Both the position numbers and the translations under genes were made by a program. A DNA stretch of 64,000 bases from Gelatoporia subvermispora B. Lineage: Eukaryota > Basidiomycota > Agaricomycetes > Polyporales > Gelatoporiaceae. Location: positions 2,109,720 through 2,173,719 of the forward strand of contig KB445794.1 in the NCBI GenBank assembly GCA_000320605.2, read 5' to 3'. Below, piece by piece: positions 23,121-35,479 of the stretch; position 1 is the first letter of the stretch; each line of letters opens with the position of its first letter. Under the pieces are notes generated by a model, which saw only the letters and a program-made list of their open reading frames with translations, made no database searches and was not told the origin of the DNA.

Positions 23121-26062
23121 CTATGTGGACTTGAGCGTGACCTCCGACAGCGTTCTGAATGCCTCCTTGTACGCGTCTAGCAGCGCCTTCACCCGCGCGC
23201 GCTCGGCAACAAGCGCTTCGTCCTCGTTAAGAAGTTCGGGGAAGAGCTGGGGCTTGTACAGTGATGACACAAGTCGGTTCTGCACCTGCTGCGACGTGTT
23301 ATTCACGAGGAAGTGCATCACGGCCTTGGGGACGAGGTCCTGGATCGTCTGGCGCACGATATTGAAATACGATGCGATGAGCGACCGGATCAGGTTCGTC
23401 TCCATCTCCTCTCGCGGGGTCAGATGTGGCTGGCCGTCCGACGCCTGCACATTCCATATCAGTCTCGCCCTCGCAAATTCATATAAAATCGACTTACCGC
23501 CTCAATGTGCTTGCCGAGGCTCTTCATGTCAAACACCGCGCTGTTCTCGCCGAGCGCCCGCTTGCCCGCCATGATCCCGGACTGGAGCGCGGGGTCGCTG
23601 CCCGACACGTCGCGCCCGACAAGCGACAAACCCGGGCCCGCGCTCGCACGCTCGACGCTCGAGCCCGCGAGCGGGCCGGGGCCGTTCTGTCCAAAGAAAT
23701 AGTTGAGGAACGTCTCCTTCGCCGTGCCGCCCGCCGCGCCCGCGGGGCCGCCCACGGAGGCGTGCCGCGCCGCGTGGTGGTGGCCTCTCGGCGAGCTCGG
23801 GCGGCGGATCGTGCCCGCGGAGGCACTCGCGGTCGGCGCTGCGCGCGTGCGGTCGTGCACCGTAGACGAGACAGAGCGTGCGTCCTTCGCGGGTGCACCG
23901 TTCGCGCCAGGCATATCGTCGGAGGACGACTCCTCGTCATCGGGCGGCGCAGCGCCGTTGATCGTCTCGACAGAGGAGGGCTGCAGCGCGTCCGCGGGTT
24001 TAGCGTGCTGCGGCGATCAGCGCGGCGGGGGTGGGGAGGGGAGGGGACTTACTCGGGGCAGTACGGGCTTGGGTGGGGTGGAAACGGCATGTGCCGCCGC
24101 CGCCGAACCAGAGATGAATGCGGGATGGTTCGTGTTGATGTACGCTGTCTGGATATCAATTAGGCTTTGCGTGTATTCAGTCGTGGGCCCAAGACGCTCG
24201 CGGAGTAGCTCCGAGACGACCTCCACTAGTTGCGCGTGCAGCCTTGGGAAGCGTTGGAGCTCCTGTTGGACGAACTCTGAGAACAGTATCGTAACGAAAC
24301 GTGTTGCAACTCACGGAACTTGTGCAGTTGTGGCAGATTTTGACAAGCTCCTCATACACGAGTTCGACACACCGCACACTTGGCGCCTCCAACAGCTTGA
24401 TTTGGGGCTTCACAAGCAGGTCAAACGCGATCTCCGGGACAAACAAACTAGGTCGTGGTCCTGTCGAGTTGCGGATCGCGGTGCGGATATCCTGGTTGTC
24501 AAGGTTGTATGTGGCGTCGATGGATGCAAGGGCCCTTCCAAACACGTCGTTGAAGATGTAGTAAATCCGAGCACCGCCGGAGAGCTCCTTCGTGGAAATG
24601 TCTATGCTAGTACCTTCGATCGATGCCACGAAGTCACGCGCGAATTGTGTCATGAGCCGCAGGATCAGGGCACCTTGCTGCGTGGAGATGAGGACGCGAG
24701 TTGTGGCGCTATGGCAAACTAGCAGCGCACCTGGTTGGCATCTCCGTACACGGCGGCATCTCCGAACGAGTTCAGCTCCTGCTGTGCTTGGCCCATAAGG
24801 GTGTTGAGGCGCGCCTTCATATCAGGCAACTTGTCTCGGATATGGTTTAGCAGAACCTACACCAAGCGGATAAAGTTAGCGTGACGTCCTGCTGACTGGC
24901 CAGAAGACACACCTGGTTCAGGGACTTTGCAAGATACTTGGTACCATTTTTGTGCGCGATGTTTCTGTACGCGGGGTGGCTGCGGAAGAACTCCGCCTCG
25001 CTCTCCAGCGCGTCCCCGAGGCTCTTCTCCGAGTTGATGTCCTGCTGGCTGCGGTTGACGACACCAATGAAGCCGAGCTTGAGCGGGTACACGCGACCAG
25101 TGAGGATATCAAGTGCATTCGTGCCCGCGTCCATCAGGTCGAGCTTTGTGAGCACACCGATCGTCCGACGACCCTGGGGATCCACGGAACGAGCGAGCTT
25201 AAGGGACTCGGAGTTCGCGAGGTCAACATTGGCAGCGGAGACGGCAAGGATAACACTGCGAGAAAGTATGAGGAAACGAACCGGCACTCAACATCGCTTC
25301 ACGCACCAGTTCGGCTTGGAAATATAGTCCAGCACCAGACTCCGTATTTGCCTCTCAATATCGCTCGGCTGGTCGCCTACGGGAATCTACACCGCGTTCA
25401 CATCCACCTTACACGCTCAAACACTTAGCCGGGACTCACTTTTGTCAAACCCGGAAGGTCCACGAGCGTCAGGTCGAGCACGTCCGGGCTGTATATCCGC
25501 AGGTGGATCGGGAGCTTGCTGATGCCCTTGTTCTGGCCGGCAACGCGGAACGTCTCCTGCTCAATCTCCTTCCGGATCTCGCTGAAGTCGGTGAAGCGCT
25601 TGTCGATGTGCAGGAACTGGCCCCACTCGCGGTACGTGGGCTCGGGCTCAGTCACGGGCGTGTGGATGAGCTGCAGCACGAGCGGTCGCCGTGTCACGAT
25701 ACCTGATCCGCGCGGGAGGAAGTCGCGGCCGACGATACTATGTGCAAGACCGGGTCAGCACCAGAGGAGTAGAATGTGTGCATTCGAGAGATAGTGGTAG
25801 CCGAGAGGGAAGACTGAACGTACTTCTCGAGCACACTCGATTTGCCCGCGGACTGGCTGCCAACCTGTCTCTCACAGCTTTAACGGTCACGGCCTCTCCA
25901 AGCAAAGCATGATACATACCACCGCCAGCTGGGGCATATCCAGCTCGCCACCTGTTTGAAGTCAGCGTCTGCGCGTACTCCGCAGCGTTAGTGGCCGGTC
26001 TTACCGAGGTTGGCAAACGTATCCTGGAGCTTGTTCACGAGCTTGATGAGATCCGAGTCCAT
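23121..26062 (-). CDS. DNM1: Dynamin-related GTPase, mitochondrial fission type (Dnm1)
   Basis: Starts '[20 protein letters not shown]' at 26062 (first exon 26005-26062) and ends 'LSEVTLKST' with the stop at 23121. The GTPase domain shows '[19 protein letters not shown]' (G1), '[19 protein letters not shown]' (G2 threonine), 'LTLVDLPG' (G3) and '[10 protein letters not shown]' (G4). The stalk follows, then a variable insert containing '[10 protein letters not shown]', which is characteristic of Dnm1/Drp1 rather than Vps1. The C-terminal GTPase effector domain has '[20 protein letters not shown]' (about 23300-23250). At least seven introns interrupt it, several short exons lying in the G1 region (25.8-26.06 kb). 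Dnm1 oligomerises on the mitochondrial outer membrane and peroxisomes and drives fission. The Ala/Ser/Pro/His-rich insert is long and GC-rich. It looks intact. Confidence 0.9.
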
Positions 26063-26882
26063 GGTGGGCGAGTCAGAGGATGGAGAGGAGGTCGGGGAGG
26101 TGAAGGAGGATAAGGAGGGAAGAAAGAGATGTGGTGGCTGGTGGTCGCGGTTTGGACGCGGTGTGCAGGCCTCGCCGGAGGCGCGTCGTCACGGCAAGTC
26201 AAAGAAACTCGTTGCAACGCTCAAATTTCCGTGTCGGACACGCGTTTGTCCAACTTCGCGTCGAGGTCGCTGTCGTAAGAGTCGTGAAAGTGAACAGTAG
26301 AGATAGCAGGGACCTGGGGAATTTTTGCCCAGACGCGACGTGAAGGTGATGCGTCCTTACAAGCGAGCACCCGCCTCCTCCCGCTGCGGCGCTGCATGAC
26401 GTTTACGGTGGTCACTGGCCATGTTCGCCTCGAGCGATTTCCGCACGACTGATGGTGATTTCTACATGTTACCACTACATAAGACAACCGATGTGCACTC
26501 ATTGGCACTGCACACGAGGTCGTATGCATTCCGGCCACTCAATCTGACATCTTCCGCTGTAAAGGCTATATCGCCGATCAGTGTTCTCACCATTCTCGAC
26601 TGCGGCAAATGCATGCTCTCTGGTCTCAGAGTGGATTCGGTGCTGGATTAAGTATTACCACGATGCTAGTAGCCAAGATGGTAGCACGAACGCAGATGCA
26701 TAAGGGTGTTAGAGAAACTGAGGCGCAGTGCCGGAAGCGTTGAAATGGGTCAGAATAAACCCGCCTTCATGACCGGGCCATCTGGGACCCTCTGATAGCA
26801 AAGCCTTCTTTACTGAGCAACGGGGACAATATTTATTGATCTCGTTGGCAGTCTAGTGCCTTGTAGCCAGTACAGACCCGCT
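26063..26882. other. Intergenic between DNM1 (5') and ATP4 (3')
   Basis: Holds the DNM1 promoter/leader (purine/pyrimidine-rich about 26070-26160) and the ATP4 3' region. A 76-codon frame at 26421-26651 plus has no domain support. Confidence 0.45.
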
Positions 26883-27908
26883 CTAGATAGCCTTGCTCTT
26901 GACGAGCTCTGCAAGATACCAAAGTCAGTGCATGGAAACCCGTTGAGCTCGCGCAGACTCACGCTCAACCTCCGCGACGGCACTGCTGAGGATCTCGCGC
27001 TGGGTCTTCTCATCCCCGATGTTCTTGAGGACGTTGTCGATGACCGTCTTGGCGAGCTCAGCCTGTTCGCTCTCCTTCTGCTGCTGCTCAAAGCGCACCC
27101 AGCTGTCGAGCACCGACTTAACCTCAGCCGCGAGCTGCACCTTCTGGCGCTGGACGAATGCGTCCGCCTCGAGCTGGGCGGTCTCCTGCGCGCCCCGGAC
27201 ACACGTCAGGGGCATCGTGCGACAAGCAGCCAGGCGGACAGACGCACCTTGGAAAGCGCAAAGAGGCCCTCGGTGATGGAGACGACGTCCTTCATCTTCT
27301 CGACGGACTGGATGCGCTCCTTGACAGCGTCGGTGTGCTCCGCGCGCGACTTGTTGAGGAGGCTGCGCACGCGGTCAATGTTGCCCTCTGCCCACTCCTT
27401 GTATGGCTCGCGGATTATCTGCACACATTGTCGCCGCCGTCACACAGGGTCCCTCGGCACACGCAGCGCAAAAGCGGGCGCACGCACCTTGGCGATGCAC
27501 GTGATGAGGATGAAGAAGCCCGCAGCGATGACGGACTCCTCGTTCACGACGTAGAGCTCCTGCGAGATGGCGGTCGCGAGCAGACCTGTGCCAAGGACGA
27601 CGGAGCCGGTTTTGGTGATGAGGTTGGGGGAGGAGGGCATCTTGTTGATGAGCTCGGAGGCACGCTCGGCCGGCGGCTGCTGGTTCGACGAGCTCGCCAT
27701 GCCGCGGCTGCAGCATACAATATGTTAGACGAAATACCACCAATCGATACTGACTGCGACGTACGCTGCGAGAGCCCTGGGGATGGCGGCGACCGCCTGG
27801 GGCCGCGCTGTAAAACTCGTCGTTGAGCACATTTTTGACGGTGGCAACGGGCAGCGTGGAGCTCGCACCTGATGCTCTGAGCGAGCTGAGGGCAATCCTG
27901 GACGCCAT
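26883..27908 (-). CDS. ATP4: Mitochondrial ATP synthase subunit 4 (Fo subunit b)
   Basis: Exon 1 (27765-27908) encodes 'MASRIALSSLRASGASSTLP', a Ser/Arg-rich, acid-free presequence typical of mitochondrial import. The core exon has 'ERASELINKMPSSPNLITKT' and 'SQELYVVNEESVIAAGFF', the double membrane hairpin and matrix turn of subunit b. It is followed by 'IREPYKEWAEGNIDRVRSLL', 'VVSITEGLFALSK', then a long amphipathic helix ('QRQKVQLAAEVKSVLDSWVR') that forms the peripheral stalk, and the last exon 'LVKSKAI' stopping at 26883-26885. Subunit b links the Fo motor to F1 in the inner membrane. The intron 1 acceptor is not certain; the phase-compatible one gives a start of exon 2 at 'QPPAERA'. It shares a 335-bp divergent promoter with the aminopeptidase. 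Confidence 0.9.
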
Positions 27909-28243
27909 GAGTGTGGAACGCGGAGGACGCTGGCAAAGAGGTGGAGGTCGTCGATGACGGGCAAATCCGACGCAAACACCGCAGAGCGCCCGACGCGACG
28001 CGTGGGAACCTCATTCCCGGCTTGTCACGACGGCCGACCAGCGCGGCGGTGGCGGACTCAACTGCGCCGCGACTAGCAGGCTTGCTTTCAAGTCGTCTTG
28101 GAACTACATTCGTTTGAACTTGGACTTGGGAGCTTTGTTACGCATCATTTCTATTATTTCTGTTATCTTAGTGTAAGAAGAACGGAGAGGGACGACTTGG
28201 AGGCCATCTCACTTCACGCGACCCCCGCTCCTTCGCATATCTC
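27909..28243. promoter_or_regulatory. Divergent promoter, ATP4 / dipeptidyl aminopeptidase
   Basis: 335 bp separate the two divergent ATGs (27908 minus, 28244 plus). There is no clear TATA box. A T-rich segment lies around 28110-28170. Confidence 0.45.
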
Positions 28244-31200
28244 ATGAGCGCCCCGAACTATGAGCCTCTCGCTCACGATGAGCCACAGCAAGAGTCCTCA
28301 TCAGCCTTCCGTGCACAGGACTTCGGCGATGCATATGTGAAACCACATACCTACTATGGCGAGGGGCCCTTCGATGCTCCCAGTTCGGACGAAGAGGACG
28401 AGCTCCTCGAAAAGTCGCCTTCATCTCCACAGGCCGCCGAACGTAATGGCAGCGCACTTGTGGAGGAGGGCCCACTTAGAATCGGAGGGAAGCAGGTACG
28501 CCTCGTGGAAAGGAGAAATAGCCTCTCGCTGAAGAGAACAGCGGCCAGCATCCGTGCGGATACTAGTCATAGGCCTGATTGCACTCGTCGGCACTGCAGC
28601 AGTCATCGGGTTCCTTGCGGCCCAGTCCTATGCGGGTACGGCCTTCCGGATACGTGGGACCCAACGCATCACTATGGACCATGTGTTCAACGGGACGTTC
28701 TATGCCCAGCGGCAGGGTGTGCTGTGGGTCCCAGAGGGTTAGTCCCGATTGGATATGAAGTAGCCCTGCTTACAAACCATGATACAGCGGGAGATGGTGT
28801 TTTCGCCAAGAGCGAGGGCGGGAACATAACGCTTGTTGATTTAAAGACAAACTTCACCCGGACCTTGGTTGCATTCGAAGACGTCAAGAATGTAAGAGTT
28901 GCTGCATGACTCCAACATATGCGCTAAAGTGAGACCATCAGGAACGTGGATTCAGGCTGAACTGGGCAGACTGGAAGCTTTCCTCCGATATGCGGTATAT
29001 TCTGATTAAGTCCGACTACGCCAAGGTACAGCTCTCGCCGTATCCGCAGAGACTGAGCTTACATCTCGTAGCAATGGCGGCATTCTAGCTTCGGGAACTA
29101 TTATGTTCATGACCTGGAGACACAGACCACTTTCCCCCTCACTACACCCTCTCATCCGCCCGTGACAGCGTATGCAACATGGTCTCCTACCGGGGAGTCG
29201 ATCGCATACGTCTTGGGCAACGATCTCTACGTCGTCCCGTCTCCGTCGTGCGTGTAAAGTCCCTTCGTATGCTTGTCGGAGCTAAACAACCATCCCACAG
29301 CCCATCAGCCACACCTATCCGCGTAACCACCTCCGGGAACGCATCCCTCTTCCACGGTGTCCCAGACTGGGTATACGAAGAAGAGGTCTTCTCCGCCGAC
29401 TTCGCGCTCTGGTGGTCCCCGGACTCATCCAAGGTCGCATATTTGCGCTTCGACGAGACAGCCGTCGAAGAGTACACCTTCCCCGTCTACAACCCCTCTG
29501 AGAACTCGCACGCAGTCGTCCCGTACCCGGGCCACGTGACGATGAAGTACCCGAAGCCAGGGTACAACAATCCGCTCGTGACACTGCATGTCTTTGACCT
29601 GGAAGAGTATCTGAAGGACGAGGACGAGGAGGACGAACACGAGGAGCCGGAGGATGGCAATGAAGATGAGGACGAAGATGAGGGCTCGGACAGGATCGCG
29701 GAGGCTTCTTTGACGCTCACCTGGGACGGCCGCCAGCCTGCAGATAACAGCATCATTGCGGAGGTGGCATGGGTTGGCAACTCCACGCTGCTCATTAAGG
29801 AAGTCACTCGTGCCGCGGACAATGGTAGCATCGTCTTCTTTGATCTGAACTCCGAGGACGCCGACCTTGGGCGCATCGTGAGGAAGCTGGGAGCGGCGGG
29901 AGAGCAGGGCGATAATGGTTGGATAGACTCGGTACGTCTACTTATTTTCTGGGAGGCCTCTCACTTTTCCTGATGCCTACATGGTATGCAGGAACAAAGA
30001 ATATACCCCATACCCGATGCCGCCATCCCATACGGCTCCTCTGCATACTTAGACATCGTCCCGACGCCGGCGGGATATAATCACATTGCATTGTTCAGCC
30101 CTGCAAATTCTAGCACGCCGCGTTTCCTGACCGACGGCGAATGGGAGGTCACGGCCGGCATTCTTGCTGTTGACACAAATCGGAGCCTCGTGTGAGTGAA
30201 TTGCCTCGCCGACGCCCGACTGAGAATTATGCTGAACATAGGTTTTCTTTGGGATAATAAAGGTACTTTCAAGCAGCGAACCCGTCCTCAGTCGAGCGGC
30301 GGATCTACGCCGTACCGCTCCCTGGTTCTGCCTCTGCAGAGATGGTCGAGCCCACAGCGTTGACGGAGTCGGAGGGCCCGGCCTACTACGAAGCGGACTT
30401 CTCTCCGGAGGCCGGCTACTACGTGCTGAGCTACCTCGGACCGGACATACCTTGGCAGCAAATTGTCCAGGTGGATGATGAAGGTAATTCGTCCGATCTT
30501 CGGACGTACAGATTGGGAGACTGATCGGCTGCGATCAGACTTCGACTACGTGTTGACAGAGAATCCGAGGTTGAACGATACATTGAGCCAGTACGAGATG
30601 CCGATCGTCGCCCATTCTACTATAGACAGCGATGGCTACGGTGCGCTTTGGATCGCGAAAATTCTTTGCATTGACATCCTGATCTCCTTATGCAGAACTG
30701 AATGTGGTCGAGATACGTCCACCACGAATGGACGACTCTGGTCGTACCAAATACCCTGTCTTATTCCGTGTGTTAGTAGCTCCCTTACATCTCGCACTGA
30801 TGATATCTCATATTTCCACCTGCAGATACGGAGGACCTGGCTCTCAGATGGTGAATGTAAAGTATGGACACGACTGGCAGGATTTCCTTGCAAGCTCCCT
30901 GCAATACATCGTTGTGATTGTGGATGGTCGCGGAACGGGCTTCAAGGGAAGACAATTACGCAATCCCGTCAAGGACAACCTGGGCTACTATGAGACTATC
31001 GACCAGATTAATGCAGCGAAGTAAGTTAGCACTGTGCCACGTGTCTGACCGAATGGTCTGATCGCTACACCAGGATTTGGGCAGCAAAGGATTATGTCGA
31101 TCCCCATCGCATAGGAATTTGGGGCTGGGTATGCTGTTTCGTCTTTGCTGAGTTTGGAAGACTGACAATGTAATACTAGTCTTACGGCGGTTTCATGAGT

Positions 31201-31777
31201 TCCAAGGTGATTGAAGCCGGTGCTGGCATTCACTCCCTTGCGATGGCTGTGGCGGTGCGTCGCGATTTTGCTGCGAAATGATTATCGACTGAGCGATGCA
31301 TAATACTCTATAGCCGGTTACTAGCTGGCGACTATACGGTGAGCAGCCTGTGCAGATAGCTGCTCGCAATTGCTCTGAGGCTAACCCGTTCTCCAGACTC
31401 GATCTACACCGAACGATACATGAACCTCCCTGACGCGAACCCTGCTGGTTACGTCACAGCCTCAATATCGAACGTCACCGCATTCAAGGACGTGGACTTT
31501 CTGCTCGCACACGGGAGCGGTGACGACAACGTACATTTTGCTAACTCGGCACATCTGCTCGACATGTTCACGCACGACCATGTGCGGAACTTCCGCTTCC
31601 GCATGTTCACAGACAGGTACGTTTGGTCCGTCGGATGTGGCCGTTCATGAGCACAGTGCTCATGTCGATTCCAGTGATCATTCGATCGTAAGGCGAGGCG
31701 CGTACAGGGAATTGTTCGAGTTCATGACAGAGTTCCTTGTTGAAAAGTGGGGCAAGGGCGGAAAACGCAGAAGCTGA
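28244..31777 (+). CDS. Type II membrane dipeptidyl aminopeptidase (S9B, STE13/DAP2 type)
   Basis: First exon 28244-28495, acidic cytosolic tail. Then a signal anchor ('[20 protein letters not shown]', about residues 95-115) and the beta-propeller domain: '[17 protein letters not shown]', '[20 protein letters not shown]', '[20 protein letters not shown]'. The alpha/beta hydrolase domain follows: 'YGGPGSQMV', '[14 protein letters not shown]', nucleophile elbow '[12 protein letters not shown]' (Ser, exon junction near 31180), '[13 protein letters not shown]' (Asp), and 'DHSI' (His, about 31680). It ends '[12 protein letters not shown]'. About a dozen short introns. An acidic insert ('[16 protein letters not shown]', about 29610-29690) sits within the propeller. 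The family removes X-Pro/X-Ala dipeptides in the Golgi (Ste13) or vacuole (Dap2), and I cannot decide between them. It appears intact. A damaged copy of its last exons is at 44528-45003. Confidence 0.9.
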
Positions 31778-32655
31778 GCTTACAGATGAGCTGAGATTCG
31801 TAAACTAGCCATTGCTGCAGCGCTCTCGCTCTAGTGTTAGACAAATGTATCAGATCACCTTAAGGAGTACAAATCCGTACGTATCTCCGCAAGTAAGCTG
31901 AAGTCACCCAGTGGTGACTCAAGCCAAGGTATGTACGATCTTCGTGTGTACTGCATTTGCATTCCAGACGAAAATGTGGACACACCACGCAGGCCGCACC
32001 TTGAGCATCTGCACCCAACCACATCATCAGTAAGAGCACCCGAATTACAAAGTGCATGCTCATGTTGTGAACCTCGCCCTCATTTGTATATAGCTTCGCT
32101 TTCTTGGTCAGCATCGACCGCTGAGAGATAGAAGTGATGCATGATGGCTATTACTTTCCCACTTTGAACAATAGTGATGCGACTGGATATGCCTGCACTA
32201 CGGACTCGCGCAATTAGCTAACGTCAACCTTCATGATTTACAAACTCGATTGCGGTCGGGGTTCCGTGTTCTAGGCACCGGCACCCCGAACACAGGAGAG
32301 GCGGCTTGAGAGAGCGTGTGAGACCATGTTGCTCAAATTAGTCGGAACTTCTCGACTTTCGGCCTTTCTGATCTGCCTATCTGGTGTTCTCAGCTCCATA
32401 ATTCAAGGAAGTTATATAGCTATCACTGAACGCCATTGCTCTTGCAGATCACAAGATTGTGCGACACGCAGAAGTTGGCACACCTCCTATCTCTCTACTC
32501 TCGAACCTTTGACTTAGGATGGCGACTCCGCTCGGAGGATCTAGCCACGGGTAAGCAATATTCACGACCTACTCTCGTGAACTGTAATGTAAGTAAGAGC
32601 CCGCCTTGCTATCCTAGTCATGGACACCAAACCCCTGGCGGGATCGGGGGACCGA
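31778..32655. other. Intergenic between the aminopeptidase and the Plavaka element
   Basis: No coding frame with support. It contains an imperfect palindrome near 32260-32300 (GGGGTTCCGTGTTC / GAACACAGG arms around GGCACCGGCACC). Confidence 0.45.
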
Positions 32656-32673
32656 CATCAGCAAAATGGGTCA
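32656..32673 (+). repeat. Left terminal inverted repeat of the Plavaka element
   Basis: CATCAGCAAAATGGGTCA; pairs with the reverse complement of 40338-40355, with 11 bases matching before the first indel. Confidence 0.5.
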
Positions 32674-33435
32674 CCGCTATGTAGGGTTATCCACCGGCAT
32701 CCATATCCCGCCCCCACTGCATTCCATAAAATCCCGGACGCCCTGCATATACGCACGAGTACAGGTCCTCTCGAGACACTCCATATACCCCGCCTCTACT
32801 GCATAAGTCTACATATCCCGCAGTGCGCGGACGGCTTCTCCAGCGCGCGGGACCATTTCCAGTCGTAGGTAGCGTATCTCGTGCAGGCACCGTATCCATA
32901 TACTGCCCGCGCATGGCCGGTATCTGTTACTCTACTATTTATACATGCGCCGCCGCCTCTTATGCAGTGTGAGGACGATTATATCCATGTACCATGCATT
33001 GCCGTCCCTTCTCGCTCAAATCCACTGCACTCACACCATATATCACACGAATTCCATGCATTATGATAACTACAGCCTACATGCATCATTACAATAGTGC
33101 GAATACGATACCAGACTTATCACGAGTCACCGCCGAATTTAGTCGATTTGAGCAATATCTCCTTCATCACCAAGAACACAAGCCGTGAGAACATCAGAAG
33201 TGCATCAGTCTACAGTTGCCAGTCAGCAGTACAAGTCCGAGAGTCGTGAGTCCAGAGTTCAGAGTGCGGAGAGCCGAGAGCCGAGAGCGTAGAGTCGCCA
33301 AGACATGTTGACAGACCAGAGTGGTGTTCGATGCAGTTGGTAACGACTCGTTTCCAGCACACAACCTATAGCTATTCACATAAGCCATCGTCAGCACAGT
33401 CCCCACACCCACGTCCACATACCATATGCTAATCT

Positions 33436-35257
33436 TCACTCGTCGTCGTCGTCGTCCCCTAGTTCCGCCATGAGTGCGTCTATGGCAGCCGCGCTATTAT
33501 CTGCACCCCTCTTACTGGCGCTGCGACCCGCCGCGGTGCCAAACACTTCCCTGTTGGAGCATCAAGTTCTTAGCTTGCGCCGCCCTAGATCAACACACGT
33601 ACTTGTCCCACCACGCTAACGTCTCGCTCGCCCATTTCTTCTTTGTGAAGATCTGCACAATCAACTCGAAGAACTCTTGTCCATCGAAATTGCCGTCCCT
33701 GCTATCCCATTCGGGCTGACTGTTCAACACGAAGCGCATCTGCCAAGCTGTTAGCATTGATAGTACACCTCGAGTTGGCACGTACCATAGTCGCCACGTG
33801 CGCAATAGACCTAGCCGTCACATTCGTCATCTTCATCTGATGTGCGCGTGACGGCTTTCCTGCGGTCTTTCGACCAGGCTCCTCGGACGTTACAGAGTTC
33901 GGACCAGTGTACACACATTTGTAAGCCTGCCATGATTGTCAATATTGTGACAGATTCTCTGTGCCTGTGCTCACCTTTACCAGCAACGACGACCGCAGCA
34001 AGCCAGGCTCCATACGCGCAGCCTGCACCATTTTCTGGTCGTACAGGAAAGACGGCAAGTGGCCTGCGCACACCTCAATCTCGCCGTATCGCACCTGCTC
34101 ACAGAATCTCACCCAGGCAATCAACATCTCACCATTTATGAGTTGTCTAGATGCACTCACTTCGGTGGGTCGGCATCAAACTCCGCCAGTCTCGCCTGTG
34201 GGCATAGCAAGCGACCTGTGATAGTACTTAGGAACCCTCGGAACGCCTTCTGAGCACGACCGTGCAGCCCGTGATCGCGCAACGCTGGCACTAAGTCACC
34301 CAGCTTGTCACGCAATGACCCCACTTCATCTCCACGTGCCGCTTTCGCGCATGCGTCAAGCTGTACACATTCCCATCAGTTCCACAGCTCTATACTGATC
34401 ACCGGACATACATAGCTTGTGAGACTCTCGATGCCGTCTAGACACCCGTCAAAATTGTCCAAGAATAGGCGCATCCGCAGCACTCTCTTGACTAGAAGCT
34501 GATAGCTTTCTAACACCATGTATTGCTTTCGGTTCGTCCTAGAGTCGTCACACAATATCAGCATATACCCACTAAATCAACTCAAACTTCACAGAATATG
34601 TGCATATATGCGCTCTGAATCCGTCTACAACACTTACCACTCGGCCACAGTGGCACGGGTGTCATCGTCACCCACATCCACACCGTCGGCCATTCCTTCT
34701 AATGTAGGCCCCCAGTGAAGCAATTGGATGGTGCAGACATTGGGGCCCAACTCATGCTGCAGTCGGCGACCCACTCGGTGGTACGCCGCTATCATGGATT
34801 TCTCGCTATATGCGGATGGATGATAACCTTAGACCACCAAAAACATCATATGTATCACTCACGCTGGTTTCTTCTTTGGATTAGCCTCAGCGAGCAGGTC
34901 TAACAGGTTTGCAAGTTCTTGATTGCGCACGTCGACCTGACCACTTGTGGCGTCCGGCGATGAGGGGGAGGTGTCATCTGCCGCCTCATCTACCTCTATA
35001 TCAAAGATGTCTGCTACATCGTCCGCCTCCTCGGAAGGCGTACGCCGCTGGTGGCGCTCATCCGTGCGTCGGTATTCTGGGCGTTGGTCTTCTACGCGTC
35101 GGTCAACAACACGTCGGCCTTCTACCTCTCGGTCTCCTACTCGTATTCGTTTAGCCGCCGCCGGAGCAGCGTTCGGAGCGCCCGGCCTCTTGTTGGTCCT
35201 GCTTGTGTCAGTTGCGCCTTGACCCACATTTCCTTTCTTTTGCACATGTCCTGCCAT
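33436..35257 (-). CDS. Plavaka partner protein (DUF6698-like)
   Basis: Start chosen at 35257 ('MAGHVQKKGNVGQGATDTSR'), with an Arg/Glu-rich linker ('GRRVVDRRVEDQRPEYRR') and an acidic run, then 'LDLLAEANPKKKPA'. Later exons give 'RRLQHELGPNVCTIQLLHWG', 'DFPP/LPSFLYD'-type 'AGHLPSFLYDQKMV', 'MEPGLLRSSLLVK', 'TARSIAHVATMVRFVLNSQ', 'FFELIVQIFTKKKWASETLA' and 'WWDKYVC'. It ends with an Asp/Glu tail at 33436. This pattern is that of the DUF6698-type proteins commonly found beside Plavaka transposases in Agaricomycetes. Their function is unknown; a role as an accessory DNA-binding or regulatory protein is only a guess. At least eight short introns. It is divergently transcribed from the transposase, with 222 bp between the start codons. 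Confidence 0.75.
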
Positions 35258-35479
35258 GATTAGAGGTATCAGTTTCGATCTAGTCGTGAGAGTTGCAGAG
35301 AGAGATGTGCTAACAGAAGCAAGAGCACGCAGCCGACTTGGATGTCTCATTCAAGCGGAGCTTCAATTTTGCGTGCGACGCGTTGGTCACGCGGCCTCGC
35401 GACCTGCGATAACCTAAGTCCCACATGCCTTGGGGGCATGCTCTACATGCGACCTTTCATACTTATCTTGCTCTTTTGG

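Noticed and set aside
23426..24722. Long plus-strand frames (245 and 339 codons)
   Set aside because: They are shadows of the GC-rich DNM1 coding strand; the minus-strand translation is a clear dynamin.
27158..27826. 222-codon plus-strand frame
   Set aside because: Antisense to ATP4, whose minus-strand product is recognisable across all exons.
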